A stretch of DNA of 64,000 bases from Altererythrobacter sp. H2. GTDB lineage: Bacteria; Pseudomonadota; Alphaproteobacteria; Sphingomonadales; Sphingomonadaceae. The stretch's first letter is position 1, and the number at the start of each line of letters is the position of its first letter. The notes under the pieces are model-generated. The model was not told the origin of the DNA and did not search any database. It saw only the letters and a list, made by a program, of their open reading frames with translations. Shown here one piece after another: positions 43,087 through 52,895 of the stretch. The stretch lies in NCBI RefSeq assembly GCF_035319885.1, contig NZ_CP141285.1:496001-560000 (forward strand), in the 5' to 3' direction. Made by a program: the position numbers and the translations under genes.

Positions 43087-44082
43087 ATGCTGTTCCTGTC
43101 CGACAATGCCGCCGCCGTCCACCCCCGTGTCTGGGCTGCGATGCAGGCCGCCGACGCGCCAGACGCGCCCTATGACGGCGACGCGCTGAGCAGGGACCTC
43201 GACGCGCGATTTGCGGACCTGTTCGGGCGGGACTGCGCGGTGCTGTGGGTCGCCACCGGAACGGCCGCCAATTGCCTTGCGCTTGCCACCATGTGCCCGC
43301 CTCACGGCGGGGTGGTGTGCCACCGCGAAGCGCACATCGAGGTCGACGAGGGCGGCGCGCCGGGGTTCTACCTCCACGGGGCCAAGCTGATGCTGGCCGA
43401 GGGGAGCGGTGCGAAGCTGACCCCCGACGCCATCCGCGCCGTGGTCGATCCGATCCGCGATGACGTGCACCAGGTGCAGCCGCACGCGATCTCGGTGACA
43501 CAGGCGAGCGAATATGGCCGCGCCTACCGCCCTGCCGAACTCGCCGCGATCGGCGCGCTCGCGGCAGAGCGAAAGCTGGGCTTCCATGTCGATGGAGCGC
43601 GGTTTGCCAACGCGGTCGCCTTTCTGGGCTGCTCCCCGGCGGAAGCAGTCGGCCCGGCGGACGCGCTCAGCTTCGGCTGCGTCAAGAACGGCGGGATGAG
43701 TGCCGAGGCGATCGTGTTCTTCGATCCTGCGCTGGCAGACGTGGCCCGCTATCGCCGCAAGCGCGCCGGTCACCTGCAATCGAAGGGCCGGTACCTCGCG
43801 GCGCAGCTAATCGCGATGCTGGACGGCGATCTGTGGCTGGAGAATGCGCGGGCCGCCAATGCCGCTGCCGCCGCCATCGGAATGGCCTGCGGCGAGCGGT
43901 TGCTCCATCCGGTCGAGGCCAACGAGGTATTTGTGCGCCTGACCGCGGCCGAGCGTGATGTGCTGCGGGCGCAAGGTTTCGGCTTCTACGACTGGGGCAC
44001 CGATGCTGCCCGGTTCGTAGCTGCCTGGAACACCCGCGAGGATCACGCGAGCGCGCTCGCACAGGCCATCAGCAGCCTGTGA
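43087..44082 (+). CDS. Threonine aldolase-like PLP enzyme (beta-eliminating lyase family)
   Basis: A 331-residue fold-type I PLP enzyme resembling low-specificity L-threonine aldolase, which splits threonine/allo-threonine to glycine and acetaldehyde. LFLSDNAAAVHPRVWAAM is the family opening, VATGTAANCLALATM binds the phosphate, HVDGARFANAVAFLG holds the Asp that pairs with the pyridine nitrogen, and the Schiff-base Lys is in SFGCVKNGGMSAEA. The last differs from the usual LSKGLGAP-type loop, so specificity may differ. The next gene's GTG start overlaps its stop. Confidence 0.86.
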   Translation: MLFLSDNAAAVHPRVWAAMQAADAPDAPYDGDALSRDLDARFADLFGRDCAVLWVATGTAANCLALATMCPPHGGVVCHREAHIEVDEGGAPGFYLHGAKLMLAEGSGAKLTPDAIRAVVDPIRDDVHQVQPHAISVTQASEYGRAYRPAELAAIGALAAERKLGFHVDGARFANAVAFLGCSPAEAVGPADALSFGCVKNGGMSAEAIVFFDPALADVARYRRKRAGHLQSKGRYLAAQLIAMLDGDLWLENARAANAAAAAIGMACGERLLHPVEANEVFVRLTAAERDVLRAQGFGFYDWGTDAARFVAAWNTREDHASALAQAISSL

Positions 44083-44987
44083 CCAACGCTCCCCCGCACG
44101 CGCTGCTGCGCCCGCGCATCGCGCTGCCGTTCATTCTGGTTGCGCTGATCTGGGGTAGCACCTGGTATGTCATCACCGGGCAGATTGCCGAAGTCCCGGC
44201 CAGCTGGTCGATCGCCTACCGCTTTGCGATGGCCACCCCGGCAATGTTCGCGGTCGCGCTCGTCATGCGCCAGCCGCTCGGGCTGGGCCGGGCGGGGCAC
44301 CTGCTGGCGGTGCTGATCGGCCTGACCCAGTTCTGCGGCAACTTCAATTTCGTCTATCGGGCGGAAATGCACCTGACCTCGGGCATTGTTGCGGTCATGT
44401 TCGGAATGCTGATGGTGCCCAATGCCCTGCTCGGCCGCTGGTGGCTGGGGCAGCAGGTCACCCCGCGCTTCCTGCTCGGCAGCCTGGTGGCCATCGCCGG
44501 GATTGCCCTGCTGCTGGTGCACGAGGCGCAGACCGTGCGGCTCGACGGCAACGTGTTGTTGGGCGTGGTGCTGGCTGTAGGCGGCATCCTCTCTGCCTCG
44601 ATTGCCAACGTGGTGCAGGCCAACCCGACCGGCCGGAGCCTGCCGATGGTCAGCCTGCTGGCCTGGTCAATGCTCTACGGCACGATCATCGACGTCGTGC
44701 TGGCCTGGACGACTGCCGGCCCGCCGGTGTTCCCCACCTCGGCCGCCTTCTGGGCCGGCACGGCCTGGCTGGCGCTGGCCGGATCGGTCGTCACCTTCCC
44801 GCTGTACTACACCATCGTGCGCGAAATCGGGCCGGGGCGTGCGGCCTACAACGGCGTGCTGGTGATCGTGGTGGCGATGCTGATCTCGACCTTTGTCGAG
44901 GGCTATGAATGGTCCCTGCTGGCGGCAGCGGGGGCGGTGCTGGGCATGGCGGGCATGATCCTGGCCCTGCGCGCCCGTCAGGCCTGA
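44079..44987 (+). CDS. DMT/EamA-family transporter
   Basis: A 302-residue protein with ten membrane segments in two EamA repeats. IWGSTWYVITGQIAEVPASW begins the first, with FGMLMVPNALLGRWWLGQ closing it; LLGVVLAVGGILSASIANVVQ begins the second. EamA proteins commonly export amino acids or metabolites. Coupling (GTGA) to the threonine-aldolase-like gene suggests export or uptake of an amino acid linked to that enzyme, which is an inference from linkage only. Confidence 0.88.
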   Translation: MTNAPPHALLRPRIALPFILVALIWGSTWYVITGQIAEVPASWSIAYRFAMATPAMFAVALVMRQPLGLGRAGHLLAVLIGLTQFCGNFNFVYRAEMHLTSGIVAVMFGMLMVPNALLGRWWLGQQVTPRFLLGSLVAIAGIALLLVHEAQTVRLDGNVLLGVVLAVGGILSASIANVVQANPTGRSLPMVSLLAWSMLYGTIIDVVLAWTTAGPPVFPTSAAFWAGTAWLALAGSVVTFPLYYTIVREIGPGRAAYNGVLVIVVAMLISTFVEGYEWSLLAAAGAVLGMAGMILALRARQA

Positions 44988-45754
44988 AGCAGGCTGGCCA
45001 GCCCTTCGCGATAGGTGGGATAGCGCGGCTGCCAGCCAAGCACCCGCTTGGCCTTGCCATTCGCCACCCGGCGGTTCTCGGCATAGAAGCCCAGCGCCAT
45101 GGGAGAGAGGTTCGCTTGTTCCAGCGTCTGGAGCGGCGGCGGCGCGCGGCCGAGCAGGCGGCAGGCCTGCTCGATCACCGCATTCTGGCTGCACGGCAGG
45201 TCATCGGCCAGGTTGTAGGCACCCGGCGGCCCGTCGAGCCCGGCCAGCACGCCGGAAACGATATCATCGACATAGACCCGGCTGAACACCTGCCCCGGCA
45301 GGTCGATCCGCTGGGCACGCCCCTCGCTGACCCGGTCGAGCGCGCTCCGGCCCGGGCCGTAGATCCCGGGCAGGCGGAACACCCGCGCGCCCAGCGCCAT
45401 CCAGCGCGCGTCCGCCTCGCTCCGGGCGGAGCGGCGCCCGGTGCCGGTCGGCGCGCTCTCGTCGACCCAGGCGCCCTGCGCGTCGCCATAGACGCCGGTC
45501 GACGACAGGTAGCCGAGCCATCCGTGCGTCAGGCTTGCGCCATAGCGATCCAGCACCGGATCGCTGTCTCCCACTGGCGGGACCGAGGACAGGACGTGGC
45601 TCGCCCGGCCCAGCGCAGCCCGCACCGCCGCCTCGTCCTCGAAGGCGATTCCGCCCGCCCGTCCGGTGGCCTCGACCGTCCACCCGCGCGCCACAAGCGC
45701 GTTTCTCACGCGCGAAGCAGTGTAGCCGAGGCCGAAGATAAGCAGGTGCGGCAA
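44978..45754 (-). CDS. NAD-dependent epimerase/dehydratase-like protein (YeeZ-like)
   Basis: A 258-residue atypical SDR. LLIFGLGYTASRVRNALVARGW is a G-x-G-x2-(A/G) nucleotide loop, SVPPVGDSDPV and YLSSTGVYGDAQGAWVDE give the Ser-Ser-Thr/Tyr region, and FRLPGIYGPGRSALDRV is the extended-SDR landmark. YeeZ-like proteins of this size have no proven reaction. The start is taken as a TTG ten bases after GGAAGG because an ATG only occurs 34 codons upstream, inside the divergent pepN gene. It converges on the DMT transporter gene by ten bases. Confidence 0.78.
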   Translation of the reverse strand: MPHLLIFGLGYTASRVRNALVARGWTVEATGRAGGIAFEDEAAVRAALGRASHVLSSVPPVGDSDPVLDRYGASLTHGWLGYLSSTGVYGDAQGAWVDESAPTGTGRRSARSEADARWMALGARVFRLPGIYGPGRSALDRVSEGRAQRIDLPGQVFSRVYVDDIVSGVLAGLDGPPGAYNLADDLPCSQNAVIEQACRLLGRAPPPLQTLEQANLSPMALGFYAENRRVANGKAKRVLGWQPRYPTYREGLASLLQA

Positions 45755-45794
45755 GCCGTGGCATCCTTCCGAAAATGCGATTAGGAACGGCGCA

Positions 45795-48446
45795 ATGGAT
45801 ATTGCAACCCCTCCGCAGCCCGATGGCACCACCATTCTCGCAGACGCCGCGCCCACCCCGCACGAACCGCCGGTGATCCGGCGCGAGGATTACCGTCCGT
45901 TCGGCTGGCTGGTACCTGAGGTCTCGCTCCGGTTTGACCTCGGGCTGGACCGCACCCGGGTGCACGCCGCGCTGACGGTGCAGCGCAATGCCCGGGCCGA
46001 TCACAGCGACACCATCCGGCTCAATGGCGACGGGCTGGCGGCGCGCTCGGTCACGGTCGATGGCGCGCCCTGTACCGGCTGGAGCATGGACGGCGGCGAC
46101 CTGATGGTGCCGCTGCATGGCGACAGCCATCTGATCGAGGTCGAGACCGAGATCGATCCATCGGCCAACACCCAGCTGATGGGCCTCTATGCCTCCAGCG
46201 GGATGCTGTGCACCCAGTGCGAGGCCGAAGGTTTCCGCCGGATTACCTTCTTCCCTGACCGGCCCGATGTGCTCTCGGTTTACACCGTGCGGATGCAGGG
46301 GCCCAAAGCGCAGTTCCCGGTGCTGCTGTGCAACGGCAACGAAGTGGCGACCGGAGAAGGCGAAGACGGCTCCCACTGGGCCGAATGGCACGATCCCTGG
46401 CCCAAGCCGAGCTACCTGTTCGCGCTGGTGGCAGGTGATCTGGTGGCCAACTCGCAGGGCTTCACCACCATGGGGGGGCGCGAAGTGACGCTCAATATCT
46501 GGGTCCGCGTCGAGGACCTGCCGCGCACCGATCATGCGCTCGAATCGCTGGCCCGGTCGATGCGCTGGGACGAGGAGGTGTTCGGCCGCGAATACGACCT
46601 CGACCTCTACAACGTGGTTGCGGTGAGCGATTTCAACATGGGTGCGATGGAGAACAAGGGCCTCAACGTCTTCAACACCAAGTATGTGCTGGCCGACCGG
46701 GAAACCGCCAACGACGCCGATTATGACGCCATCGAAGGGGTCATCGCGCACGAATACTTCCATAACTGGTCGGGCAACCGCGTCACCTGCCGGGACTGGT
46801 TCCAGCTGAGCCTCAAGGAAGGCTTCACCGTGCTGCGCGACCAGCTGTTCAGCCAGGACATGCAGGGCGAAGCGGTCAAGCGGATCGAGGATGTGCGGGT
46901 GCTGCGCCAGGTCCAGTTTCCTGAGGACAGCGGCCCGCTGGCCCACCCGATCCGGCCTGACAGCTTCCGGGAAATCTCCAATTTCTACACCGCCACGGTC
47001 TACAACAAGGGGGCCGAGGTGATCCGCATGATGCGGACCATGTCCGGGCCGGAGGCGTTCCGGCGGGGCACCGACCTGTACTTCAGCCGCCATGACGGCG
47101 AGGCCGCCACGTGCGAGGATTTCGTCCGCGCGATCGAGGAAGGGGCCGGGCTTGACCTGGCCCAGTTCCGCCTGTGGTATTCCCAGGCCGGGACGCCCAA
47201 GGTCGAGGTCGCGCTGACGCACGAGGGCGAGACGGCGACCCTCCACCTCAAACAGACTGTTCCGCCAACACCGGGGCAGCCCGACAAGAAGCCGATGCCG
47301 ATCCCGCTGCGTCTTGCCCTGTTTGACCGCGCCAGCGGCGCGCACCGGGGCGAAGAACTGCTGGTGCTCGACCGGGCCGAGGCGAGCTACCACTTTGCCG
47401 GGTTTGCCGCCCTGCCGGTGCTGTCGATCAACCGCGGCTTTTCCGCCCCCGTTGCGATCGAGCGCCACGTGCCTGCTGAGGACCTGCTGTTCCTGGCCGC
47501 GCATGACGATGATCCCTTCGCCCGCTACGAGGCGATGCAGGAACTGCTGGTCGGCCATCTTACAGCCGCCAGTGGCGGTGGCCTGGACGCGGCCGAGCGC
47601 GCGGCTGGTCAGGAAGCGGTCCGCAGCGCCTTTGCTGCGGTGCTGACCGACAAGGCGCTGGATGATTCGATGCGGGGCGAACTCATCACCCTGCCCGGCC
47701 ACGGCTATCTTGCCGAACAGCAGCTGGTGGCCGATCCGGCGCTTATCCATGCCGAACGTGAGGCGCTCAAGACCTGGCTCGGGCGTGAGCTGGAGGCGGA
47801 CCTGCTCGCCATCCACCACCGCGCCGCAGCGGTCCCCTTTGCGCTTGACCGGGCAGCCAAGGGAGCGCGCAAGATCCGCACCCAGACGCTGGTCTATCTT
47901 GCGGCGGGCAACCCTGCCCTGGCTTCGGAGCTGGCAGCGGCGCAATACCATAACGCCACCAACATGACTGACCGCCAGGGCGCACTGATGGTCCTGGCCG
48001 GGCTGGAGACGGCCGCGCGCACCGCGTGCCTGCTCGATTTCTACAACCGCTTCCGCGGCAATGATCTGGTGATCGACAAGTGGTTCAGCCTGCAGGCGCT
48101 CTCGCTCCACCCGCAGGTGCTGGAGCATGTCAAGGCGCTGGCCCGTCACCTCGATTTCACCTTGCGCAACCCCAACCGGGTGCGGTCGCTTTACATGGCT
48201 TTTGCCGCCAATGCCCATGCGTTCCATGCCGCGAGCGGGGAAGGTTACCGGATGCTGGCGGACCTGATTATCGAACTCGATGCAATCAACGCTCAGACCG
48301 CCGCGCGTATGGTGCCCTCCCTCGGGCGCTGGCGGCGGACCGAGCCGGGCCGGGCAGCACTGATGAAGGGCGAGCTGGAGCGGATCATGGCTACCGGCAG
48401 CCTGTCGCGCGACACGTTCGAGCAAGTGAGCCGCAGCCTTGGCTGA
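45795..48446 (+). CDS. pepN: Aminopeptidase N (M1 family zinc metallopeptidase)
   Basis: An 883-residue M1 aminopeptidase of the proteobacterial alanyl aminopeptidase type, cytosolic, removing N-terminal residues from peptides. The substrate-binding GAMEN motif is in NMGAMENKGLNVF near residue 280. The zinc site is VIAHEYFHNWSGNR (H-E-x2-H) followed by the Glu of SLKEGFTV 18 residues later. Two Ig-like and helical domains fill the C-terminal half. The length matches E. coli PepN (870). AGGAAC lies eight bases from the ATG. It is divergent from the YeeZ-like gene and overlaps pgeF by eight bases. Confidence 0.96.
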   Translation: MDIATPPQPDGTTILADAAPTPHEPPVIRREDYRPFGWLVPEVSLRFDLGLDRTRVHAALTVQRNARADHSDTIRLNGDGLAARSVTVDGAPCTGWSMDGGDLMVPLHGDSHLIEVETEIDPSANTQLMGLYASSGMLCTQCEAEGFRRITFFPDRPDVLSVYTVRMQGPKAQFPVLLCNGNEVATGEGEDGSHWAEWHDPWPKPSYLFALVAGDLVANSQGFTTMGGREVTLNIWVRVEDLPRTDHALESLARSMRWDEEVFGREYDLDLYNVVAVSDFNMGAMENKGLNVFNTKYVLADRETANDADYDAIEGVIAHEYFHNWSGNRVTCRDWFQLSLKEGFTVLRDQLFSQDMQGEAVKRIEDVRVLRQVQFPEDSGPLAHPIRPDSFREISNFYTATVYNKGAEVIRMMRTMSGPEAFRRGTDLYFSRHDGEAATCEDFVRAIEEGAGLDLAQFRLWYSQAGTPKVEVALTHEGETATLHLKQTVPPTPGQPDKKPMPIPLRLALFDRASGAHRGEELLVLDRAEASYHFAGFAALPVLSINRGFSAPVAIERHVPAEDLLFLAAHDDDPFARYEAMQELLVGHLTAASGGGLDAAERAAGQEAVRSAFAAVLTDKALDDSMRGELITLPGHGYLAEQQLVADPALIHAEREALKTWLGRELEADLLAIHHRAAAVPFALDRAAKGARKIRTQTLVYLAAGNPALASELAAAQYHNATNMTDRQGALMVLAGLETAARTACLLDFYNRFRGNDLVIDKWFSLQALSLHPQVLEHVKALARHLDFTLRNPNRVRSLYMAFAANAHAFHAASGEGYRMLADLIIELDAINAQTAARMVPSLGRWRRTEPGRAALMKGELERIMATGSLSRDTFEQVSRSLG

Positions 48447-49188
48447 GGCGGTTCGGGTCACGGCACTTTCCGGTATACCGCACGGATTCATGACCCGGCT
48501 TGGTGGCCAGTCCACCGGCCTGGTCGGCGGGTTGCAATGCGGCTTTGGCGCAGGCGATGATCCGGCTGCGGTTGCGGCCAACCGGCGGGAAGCGGCCGAT
48601 GCAGTGCTGCCGGGCGCGCCGCTGCTGGGGCTGCACCAGGTCCATTCGGCAGACGTGGTGACGGTGACGGACCTGTGGGACGACGACCATCGCCCCACGG
48701 CCGATGCGCTTGTTACCGACCGGCCCGGGGTGATCCTGGGCATCGTGACGGCCGACTGCGCCCCGGTCCTGTTTGCTGATCGGCAGGCCGGCATCGCCGG
48801 TGCTGCCCATGCCGGATGGCGCGGGGCACACAGCGGGGTGCTCGAAGCGACTCTCGAGGCGATGGAGCGGCTCGGTGCACGGCGGCCGCGCATGGTCGCA
48901 GCGATCGGCCCCACTATCGCGCAGGCCAGCTACGAAGTGGACGATGCGTTCCGCGACCAGTTCGGACCGTCTGCGGAAAAGTGCTTTGCTCCCGGGAAAC
49001 CGGGCCACTGGCAATTCGACCTTCCCGCCTACGTCGCAGGCCGGCTGAGGCAGGCTGGTGTTGGTGCTGTCGAAGATTGCGCGCTCGACACGTACGCCCT
49101 GCCGGAGCAGTTCTACTCGTTCCGCCGAGCCACTCATCGGGCCGAGCCGAATTACGGGCGCCAGCTCAGCCTGATCGCGGTTGCGTGA
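48439..49188 (+). CDS. pgeF: Peptidoglycan editing factor / multicopper-type purine nucleoside hydrolase (YfiH)
   Basis: A 249-residue protein of the YfiH/PgeF (laccase-domain, DUF152) family, which removes wrongly inserted serine from peptidoglycan precursors and has purine-nucleoside activity in some members. The zinc-site triad is visible: His in HQVHSADVV, Cys in TADCAPVLFAD, and His in HAGWRGAHSGVL. FYSFRR near the end is also family-typical. It starts with TTG inside the last codons of pepN, so it depends on pepN translation. Confidence 0.91.
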   Translation: MAEAVRVTALSGIPHGFMTRLGGQSTGLVGGLQCGFGAGDDPAAVAANRREAADAVLPGAPLLGLHQVHSADVVTVTDLWDDDHRPTADALVTDRPGVILGIVTADCAPVLFADRQAGIAGAAHAGWRGAHSGVLEATLEAMERLGARRPRMVAAIGPTIAQASYEVDDAFRDQFGPSAEKCFAPGKPGHWQFDLPAYVAGRLRQAGVGAVEDCALDTYALPEQFYSFRRATHRAEPNYGRQLSLIAVA

Positions 49189-49216
49189 AAGTGCACAGGC
49201 AGTGCCCAAAATGCGG

Positions 49217-49243
49217 TTGGCAAAAGCACTGCCCCTGTATAGA
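49217..49243 (+). promoter_or_regulatory. Candidate sigma-70-type promoter for petABC
   Basis: TTGGCA and TATAGA, separated by 15 bases, lie about 145 bases before petA in the 198-base gap after pgeF. The -35 and -10 matches are reasonable, but the spacing is two bases short of ideal. It is the best such pair I see in front of the bc1 operon. Confidence 0.33.
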
Positions 49244-49386
49244 GGCTCGCCCAAACCGGCGATAAGGTGTGGTCTTTTCACGTCTGTCGGAACCTGCCGC
49301 TGGCGGGTTCACTCAGGCGGAGGCCGGTTGGAAGATTGGGACAGCCCGCGCATCGGGCGGAATACAGGCTAGGCAAGGCAGGTCTA

Positions 49387-49962
49387 ATGGCTGATTCGAC
49401 TGGCACCGCGACACCGGCAATGGTTGCCGAAACCGGCGACACCGGGGTCCGCAGGCGCGACTTCATCAATATCGCTGCGGTCAGCGCCGCCGGCGTCGGC
49501 GCGGTTGGCGTGGTGCTGCCGCTGATCAGCCAGATGGCGCCTTCGGCTGACGTTCTGGCCGAAAGCAGCACCGAGGTTGACGTTTCGGCAATCCAGCCCG
49601 GTCAGGCCGTCAAGGCGATTTTCCGCAAGCAACCCCTGTTCATCCGCCGCCTGACCCCGGCTGAGGTCGAGGCGGCCAACGCGGTAGCGACCGGCGATCT
49701 GCGCGATGCGCAAAGCCTGGCTGAGCGGACCAAGGAAGGTCATGAGGACCTGCTCGTGACCATGGGTGTCTGTACCCACCTCGGTTGTGTTCCCCTCGGT
49801 GCCGCAGAAGGCGAGAACAAGGGTGAGTACGGCGGCTATTTCTGCCCCTGTCATGGTTCGCACTACGACACGGCAGGCCGCATTCGCAAAGGCCCGGCAC
49901 CGACCAACCTGGAAGTGCCGGAATACGCATTCACTTCCGACACTGTCATCCGGGTCGGCTGA
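49387..49962 (+). CDS. petA: Ubiquinol-cytochrome c reductase, Rieske iron-sulfur subunit
   Basis: A 191-residue Rieske subunit of the bc1 complex. A twin-arginine-like signal/anchor is present as [20 protein letters not shown] (R-R-D-F), with the helix serving as the membrane tether. The [2Fe-2S] ligands are CTHLGC (near residue 125) and CPCHGSHYD (near residue 151), and the two extra Cys form the stabilising disulfide. The start at MADSTGT precedes the signal at a normal distance; a longer in-frame reading upstream is not family-like. First gene of petABC. Confidence 0.95.
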   Translation: MADSTGTATPAMVAETGDTGVRRRDFINIAAVSAAGVGAVGVVLPLISQMAPSADVLAESSTEVDVSAIQPGQAVKAIFRKQPLFIRRLTPAEVEAANAVATGDLRDAQSLAERTKEGHEDLLVTMGVCTHLGCVPLGAAEGENKGEYGGYFCPCHGSHYDTAGRIRKGPAPTNLEVPEYAFTSDTVIRVG

Positions 49963-49979
49963 GGAGCGAGAGAGAAACC

Positions 49980-51266
49980 ATGAGCTTTCCCTGGGCTAAG
50001 CAGTACGAGCCGGCCACCGGCCTGACCAAGTGGCTGGACGAGCGCCTGCCGCTTCCGCGTTTCGTGTACAATGCTGTCGGCGCCGGTTATCCGGTCCCGC
50101 GCAACCTCAGCTACATGTGGAATTTCGGCGTCCTCGCCGGGTTCTTCCTGGTGCTGCAGATCATTACCGGGGTTGTCCTGGCGATGCATTATGCGGCCGA
50201 TGCGGCGGTCGCCTTCGGCAAGGTCGAGCACATCATGCGCGACGTGAACTGGGGTTGGCTGATGCGCTATGCCCACGCCAACGGCGCCAGCTTCTTCTTC
50301 ATCGTGGTCTACATCCACATCTTCCGCGGCTTCTTCTACTCATCGTACAAGGCCCCGCGCGAAATGATCTGGCTGCTGGGCGTGGTGATCTTCCTGCTGA
50401 TGATGGCAACCGCCTTCATGGGCTATGTGCTTCCCTGGGGCCAGATGAGCTTCTGGGGCGCCAAGGTCATCACCGGCCTGTTCGGGGCAATCCCGCTGGT
50501 TGGTGAGCCGCTGCAGGTTTGGCTGCTGGGTGGCTTTGCCCCTGACGACGCTGCCCTCAACCGCTTCTTCTCGCTGCACTATTTGCTGCCGTTCGTGATT
50601 GCGGGTGTCGTGATCCTGCATATCTGGGCACTGCACATCCCCGGCTCGTCCAACCCGGCCGGGGTCGAAGTGAAGCAGGAATCGGATACCGTGCCGTTCC
50701 ACCCCTACTACACTGCCAAGGACGGTTTCGGCCTGGGCGTGGTGCTGATCTTCTTCGCATTCATGGTGTTCTTCCTGCCCAACACGCTGGGCCACCCGGA
50801 CAACTACATCGAAGCCAACCCGCTTGCGACGCCGGCGCACATCGTGCCCGAATGGTACTTCTACCCGTTCTACGCGATCCTGCGCGCCTTCACGGTCGAC
50901 TTCATCCTGTCGGCGAAGCTGTGGGGCGTGCTGGCCATGTTCGCAGCCATCCTGGTGTGGTTCTTCCTGCCCTGGCTGGACAAGGGCCCGGTTCGCAGCG
51001 GCCATTACCGCCCGCTGTTCCGCAAGTTCTTCTGGTTCGGCCTGATCCCCTGCATGGTGGTGCTGTTCATCTGCGGCGGAGCCCCTGCTGAAGAGCCCTA
51101 CGTGATGATCAGCCAGATCGCGACGGCATACTATTTCCTCCACTTCCTGGTGATCCTGCCGATCGTGTCATCGATCGAACGGCCGGAGCCCCTGCCGTTC
51201 TCGATCACCGAGGCAGTGCTGGGTTCGGACCCGAACGCGAAGCTGGGCACCCCTGCGGCTGCCTGA
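49980..51266 (+). CDS. petB: Cytochrome b of the bc1 complex
   Basis: A 428-residue integral membrane subunit with eight transmembrane helices holding both b haems. Haem-ligand His occur in [10 protein letters not shown] and [11 protein letters not shown] (first and second pair members) and in [10 protein letters not shown] and [12 protein letters not shown]. The quinol-oxidation (Qo) site has the PEWY motif in [28 protein letters not shown] is the conserved cd1 helix region. It lies 17 bases after petA, with GAGGAGCGAGAG as ribosome site. Confidence 0.97.
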   Translation: MSFPWAKQYEPATGLTKWLDERLPLPRFVYNAVGAGYPVPRNLSYMWNFGVLAGFFLVLQIITGVVLAMHYAADAAVAFGKVEHIMRDVNWGWLMRYAHANGASFFFIVVYIHIFRGFFYSSYKAPREMIWLLGVVIFLLMMATAFMGYVLPWGQMSFWGAKVITGLFGAIPLVGEPLQVWLLGGFAPDDAALNRFFSLHYLLPFVIAGVVILHIWALHIPGSSNPAGVEVKQESDTVPFHPYYTAKDGFGLGVVLIFFAFMVFFLPNTLGHPDNYIEANPLATPAHIVPEWYFYPFYAILRAFTVDFILSAKLWGVLAMFAAILVWFFLPWLDKGPVRSGHYRPLFRKFFWFGLIPCMVVLFICGGAPAEEPYVMISQIATAYYFLHFLVILPIVSSIERPEPLPFSITEAVLGSDPNAKLGTPAAA

Positions 51267-51288
51267 GGACGAGAGAAAGAGACCTGAC

Positions 51289-52149
51289 ATGATCCGTCTT
51301 ATCGCAATCCTCGTCGGCCTTGGTTTCACCGTAGTGGTGGGCTGGTCCTTCGGTGTCGGCGCCTATACGGCTGCGACCGAAGGTCTGGGAGAAAAGGGTG
51401 CCGAGTACACCTTCTACCAGAAGCCCAAGGCCCCGGCCGAAGGCTTCTCGTTCGCCGGCGGCCTTGGCCGCTGGGACGAGGCGCAGCTCCAGCGCGGCTA
51501 CCAGGTGTACAAGGAAGTCTGCGCTTCCTGCCACAGCCTGAAGTTCGTGCACTTCCGTGATCTGGCAGCGCTTGGCTACACCGAAGGCCAGGTCAAGGCG
51601 CTTGCCGCTGAATGGACCGTGCCCGGGATCGACCCCGATACCGGCGAAAGCACGACCCGCCCCGGGATGCCGACTGACAAGTTCCCGTCGCCCTATGAAA
51701 ACAACGTTGCGGCGGCAGCGGCCAACAACAACGCCATTCCGCCGGATCTTTCCCTGATGGCCAAGGCCCGTCCCGATGGCAGCAACTACATCTATTCGCT
51801 GCTGACCGGTTACGGCGAGATCCCGGCTGAGCTGAAGCAGCAGTTCCCGGCCTTCGAAACCGGCCCTGGCCTGCACTTCAACCAGTACTTCCCCAACCTC
51901 AACATCGCCATGGCTCCGCCGCTGGCGGTGGACGGGCAGGTTACCTATGCCGAAGGCTCGCCCGAACCGACCATCAGCCAGATGGCACAGGATGTCGCCG
52001 CGTTCCTCACCTGGACGGCAGAGCCGAAGATGGAAGACCGCAAGCAGACCGGCTTTACTGTGCTGATCTTCCTGCTGTTCGCCACCATCCTCGCCTACCT
52101 GTCGAAGCAGCAGGTCTGGTCCGCCCTCAAGCGTCGCGAAAACGGCTGA
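51289..52149 (+). CDS. petC: Cytochrome c1 of the bc1 complex
   Basis: A 286-residue c-type cytochrome. It has an N-terminal export/anchor segment (residues 1-25), the haem-attachment motif CASCH in KEVCASCHSLKFVHFRDL near residue 80, and the axial Met region NIAMAPPL near residue 206. A C-terminal membrane helix, TGFTVLIFLLFATILAYLS, ends the protein. It passes electrons from the Rieske centre to soluble or membrane cytochrome c. It is the last gene of petABC and is followed by a strong terminator. Confidence 0.95.
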   Translation: MIRLIAILVGLGFTVVVGWSFGVGAYTAATEGLGEKGAEYTFYQKPKAPAEGFSFAGGLGRWDEAQLQRGYQVYKEVCASCHSLKFVHFRDLAALGYTEGQVKALAAEWTVPGIDPDTGESTTRPGMPTDKFPSPYENNVAAAAANNNAIPPDLSLMAKARPDGSNYIYSLLTGYGEIPAELKQQFPAFETGPGLHFNQYFPNLNIAMAPPLAVDGQVTYAEGSPEPTISQMAQDVAAFLTWTAEPKMEDRKQTGFTVLIFLLFATILAYLSKQQVWSALKRRENG

Positions 52150-52173
52150 TCGCTCGGCGCATGAAATCGGGAG

Positions 52174-52214
52174 AACGCCCCTTGCGTCCTTAGGCGCGAG
52201 GGGCGTTTCCTTTT
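52174..52214 (+). terminator. Rho-independent terminator of petABC
   Basis: AACGCCCCTTGCG pairs with CGCGAGGGGCGTT (13-bp stem with one G-T-type mismatch), loop TCCTTAGG, followed by TTCCTTTT. It starts 24 bases after the petC stop and 15 bases before apt begins, so it separates the two units. Confidence 0.9.
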
Positions 52215-52229
52215 GGGGGGAGTGAACGG

Positions 52230-52766
52230 ATGAGCCCGGACGATCTCAAGGCACTGATCAGGACCGTACCGGACTTCCCTGAGCCCGGAATTCTGTTCCG
52301 TGACATCACCACTCTGATCGGCCACGGCACCGGGCTGGCCGCGACGGTCGAACATCTGGCCGAACGCGCCCATGACACCGGTGCGGACGCCATTGCCGGC
52401 ATGGAAGCCCGCGGTTTCATCTTCGGCGCTGCTGTCGCGGTGCGGCTCGGTCTGGGATTTGTGCCCGTCCGCAAGCCGGGCAAATTGCCGGTTGCGACGC
52501 TGGGGGTCGATTACGCACTCGAATATGGCAGCGACCGGCTCGAAATCGATCCCACGGCCATTCACACCGGCCAGCGTGTTGCCATTGTCGATGACCTGAT
52601 CGCGACCGGCGGAACCGCACTCGCCGCCTGCGCGCTGCTGCGTCAGGCGGGCGCACGGGTAGACACGGCGCTGTTCGTGATCGACTTGCCGGACCTCGGC
52701 GGTGCCGAGCGCCTCAGGGCCAGCGCCGTGTCCGTCGATGCCCTGATGGCATTCGACGGCCACTGA
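52230..52766 (+). CDS. apt: Adenine phosphoribosyltransferase
   Basis: A 178-residue purine-salvage enzyme (adenine + PRPP to AMP). FPEPGILFRDITTLI is the adenine-side signature, GMEARGFIFGAAVAVRLG and VPVRKPGKLP the PPi loop, and RVAIVDDLIATGGTALAA the PRPP-binding motif. The length matches the family (about 180). GGGGGGAGTG precedes the ATG at MSPDDLKAL. It starts right after the petABC terminator and ends 55 bases before tRNA-Gly. Confidence 0.95.
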   Translation: MSPDDLKALIRTVPDFPEPGILFRDITTLIGHGTGLAATVEHLAERAHDTGADAIAGMEARGFIFGAAVAVRLGLGFVPVRKPGKLPVATLGVDYALEYGSDRLEIDPTAIHTGQRVAIVDDLIATGGTALAACALLRQAGARVDTALFVIDLPDLGGAERLRASAVSVDALMAFDGH

Positions 52767-52821
52767 ACACCAGATATTGACGAGAGGCCACCATCGGTGG
52801 CAGTGCCGCCCCGCTGGATGT

Positions 52822-52895
52822 GCGGGTATAGCTTAGTGGTAAAGCCCCAGCCTTCCAAGCTGGTTATGCGGGTTCGATTCCCGCTACCCGCTCCA
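52822..52895 (+). tRNA. tRNA-Gly (anticodon UCC), CCA encoded
   Basis: A full cloverleaf can be drawn. The acceptor GCGGGTA pairs with TACCCGC, the D-arm lies in TAGCTTAGTGGTAAAG, and the anticodon stem CCAGC/GCTGG carries loop CTTCCAA (anticodon TCC). The T-arm is GCGGG-TTCGATT-CCCGC, with discriminator T and an encoded CCA. It decodes GGA/GGG. Its 3' end marks the left boundary of the integrated element; tRNA genes are usual targets of P4-type integrases. Confidence 0.95.

Noticed and set aside
45264-48914. A 1216-codon open frame on the minus strand
   Set aside because: It lies antisense over pepN and pgeF, which carry full catalytic motifs. Long antisense frames are expected at this GC content.
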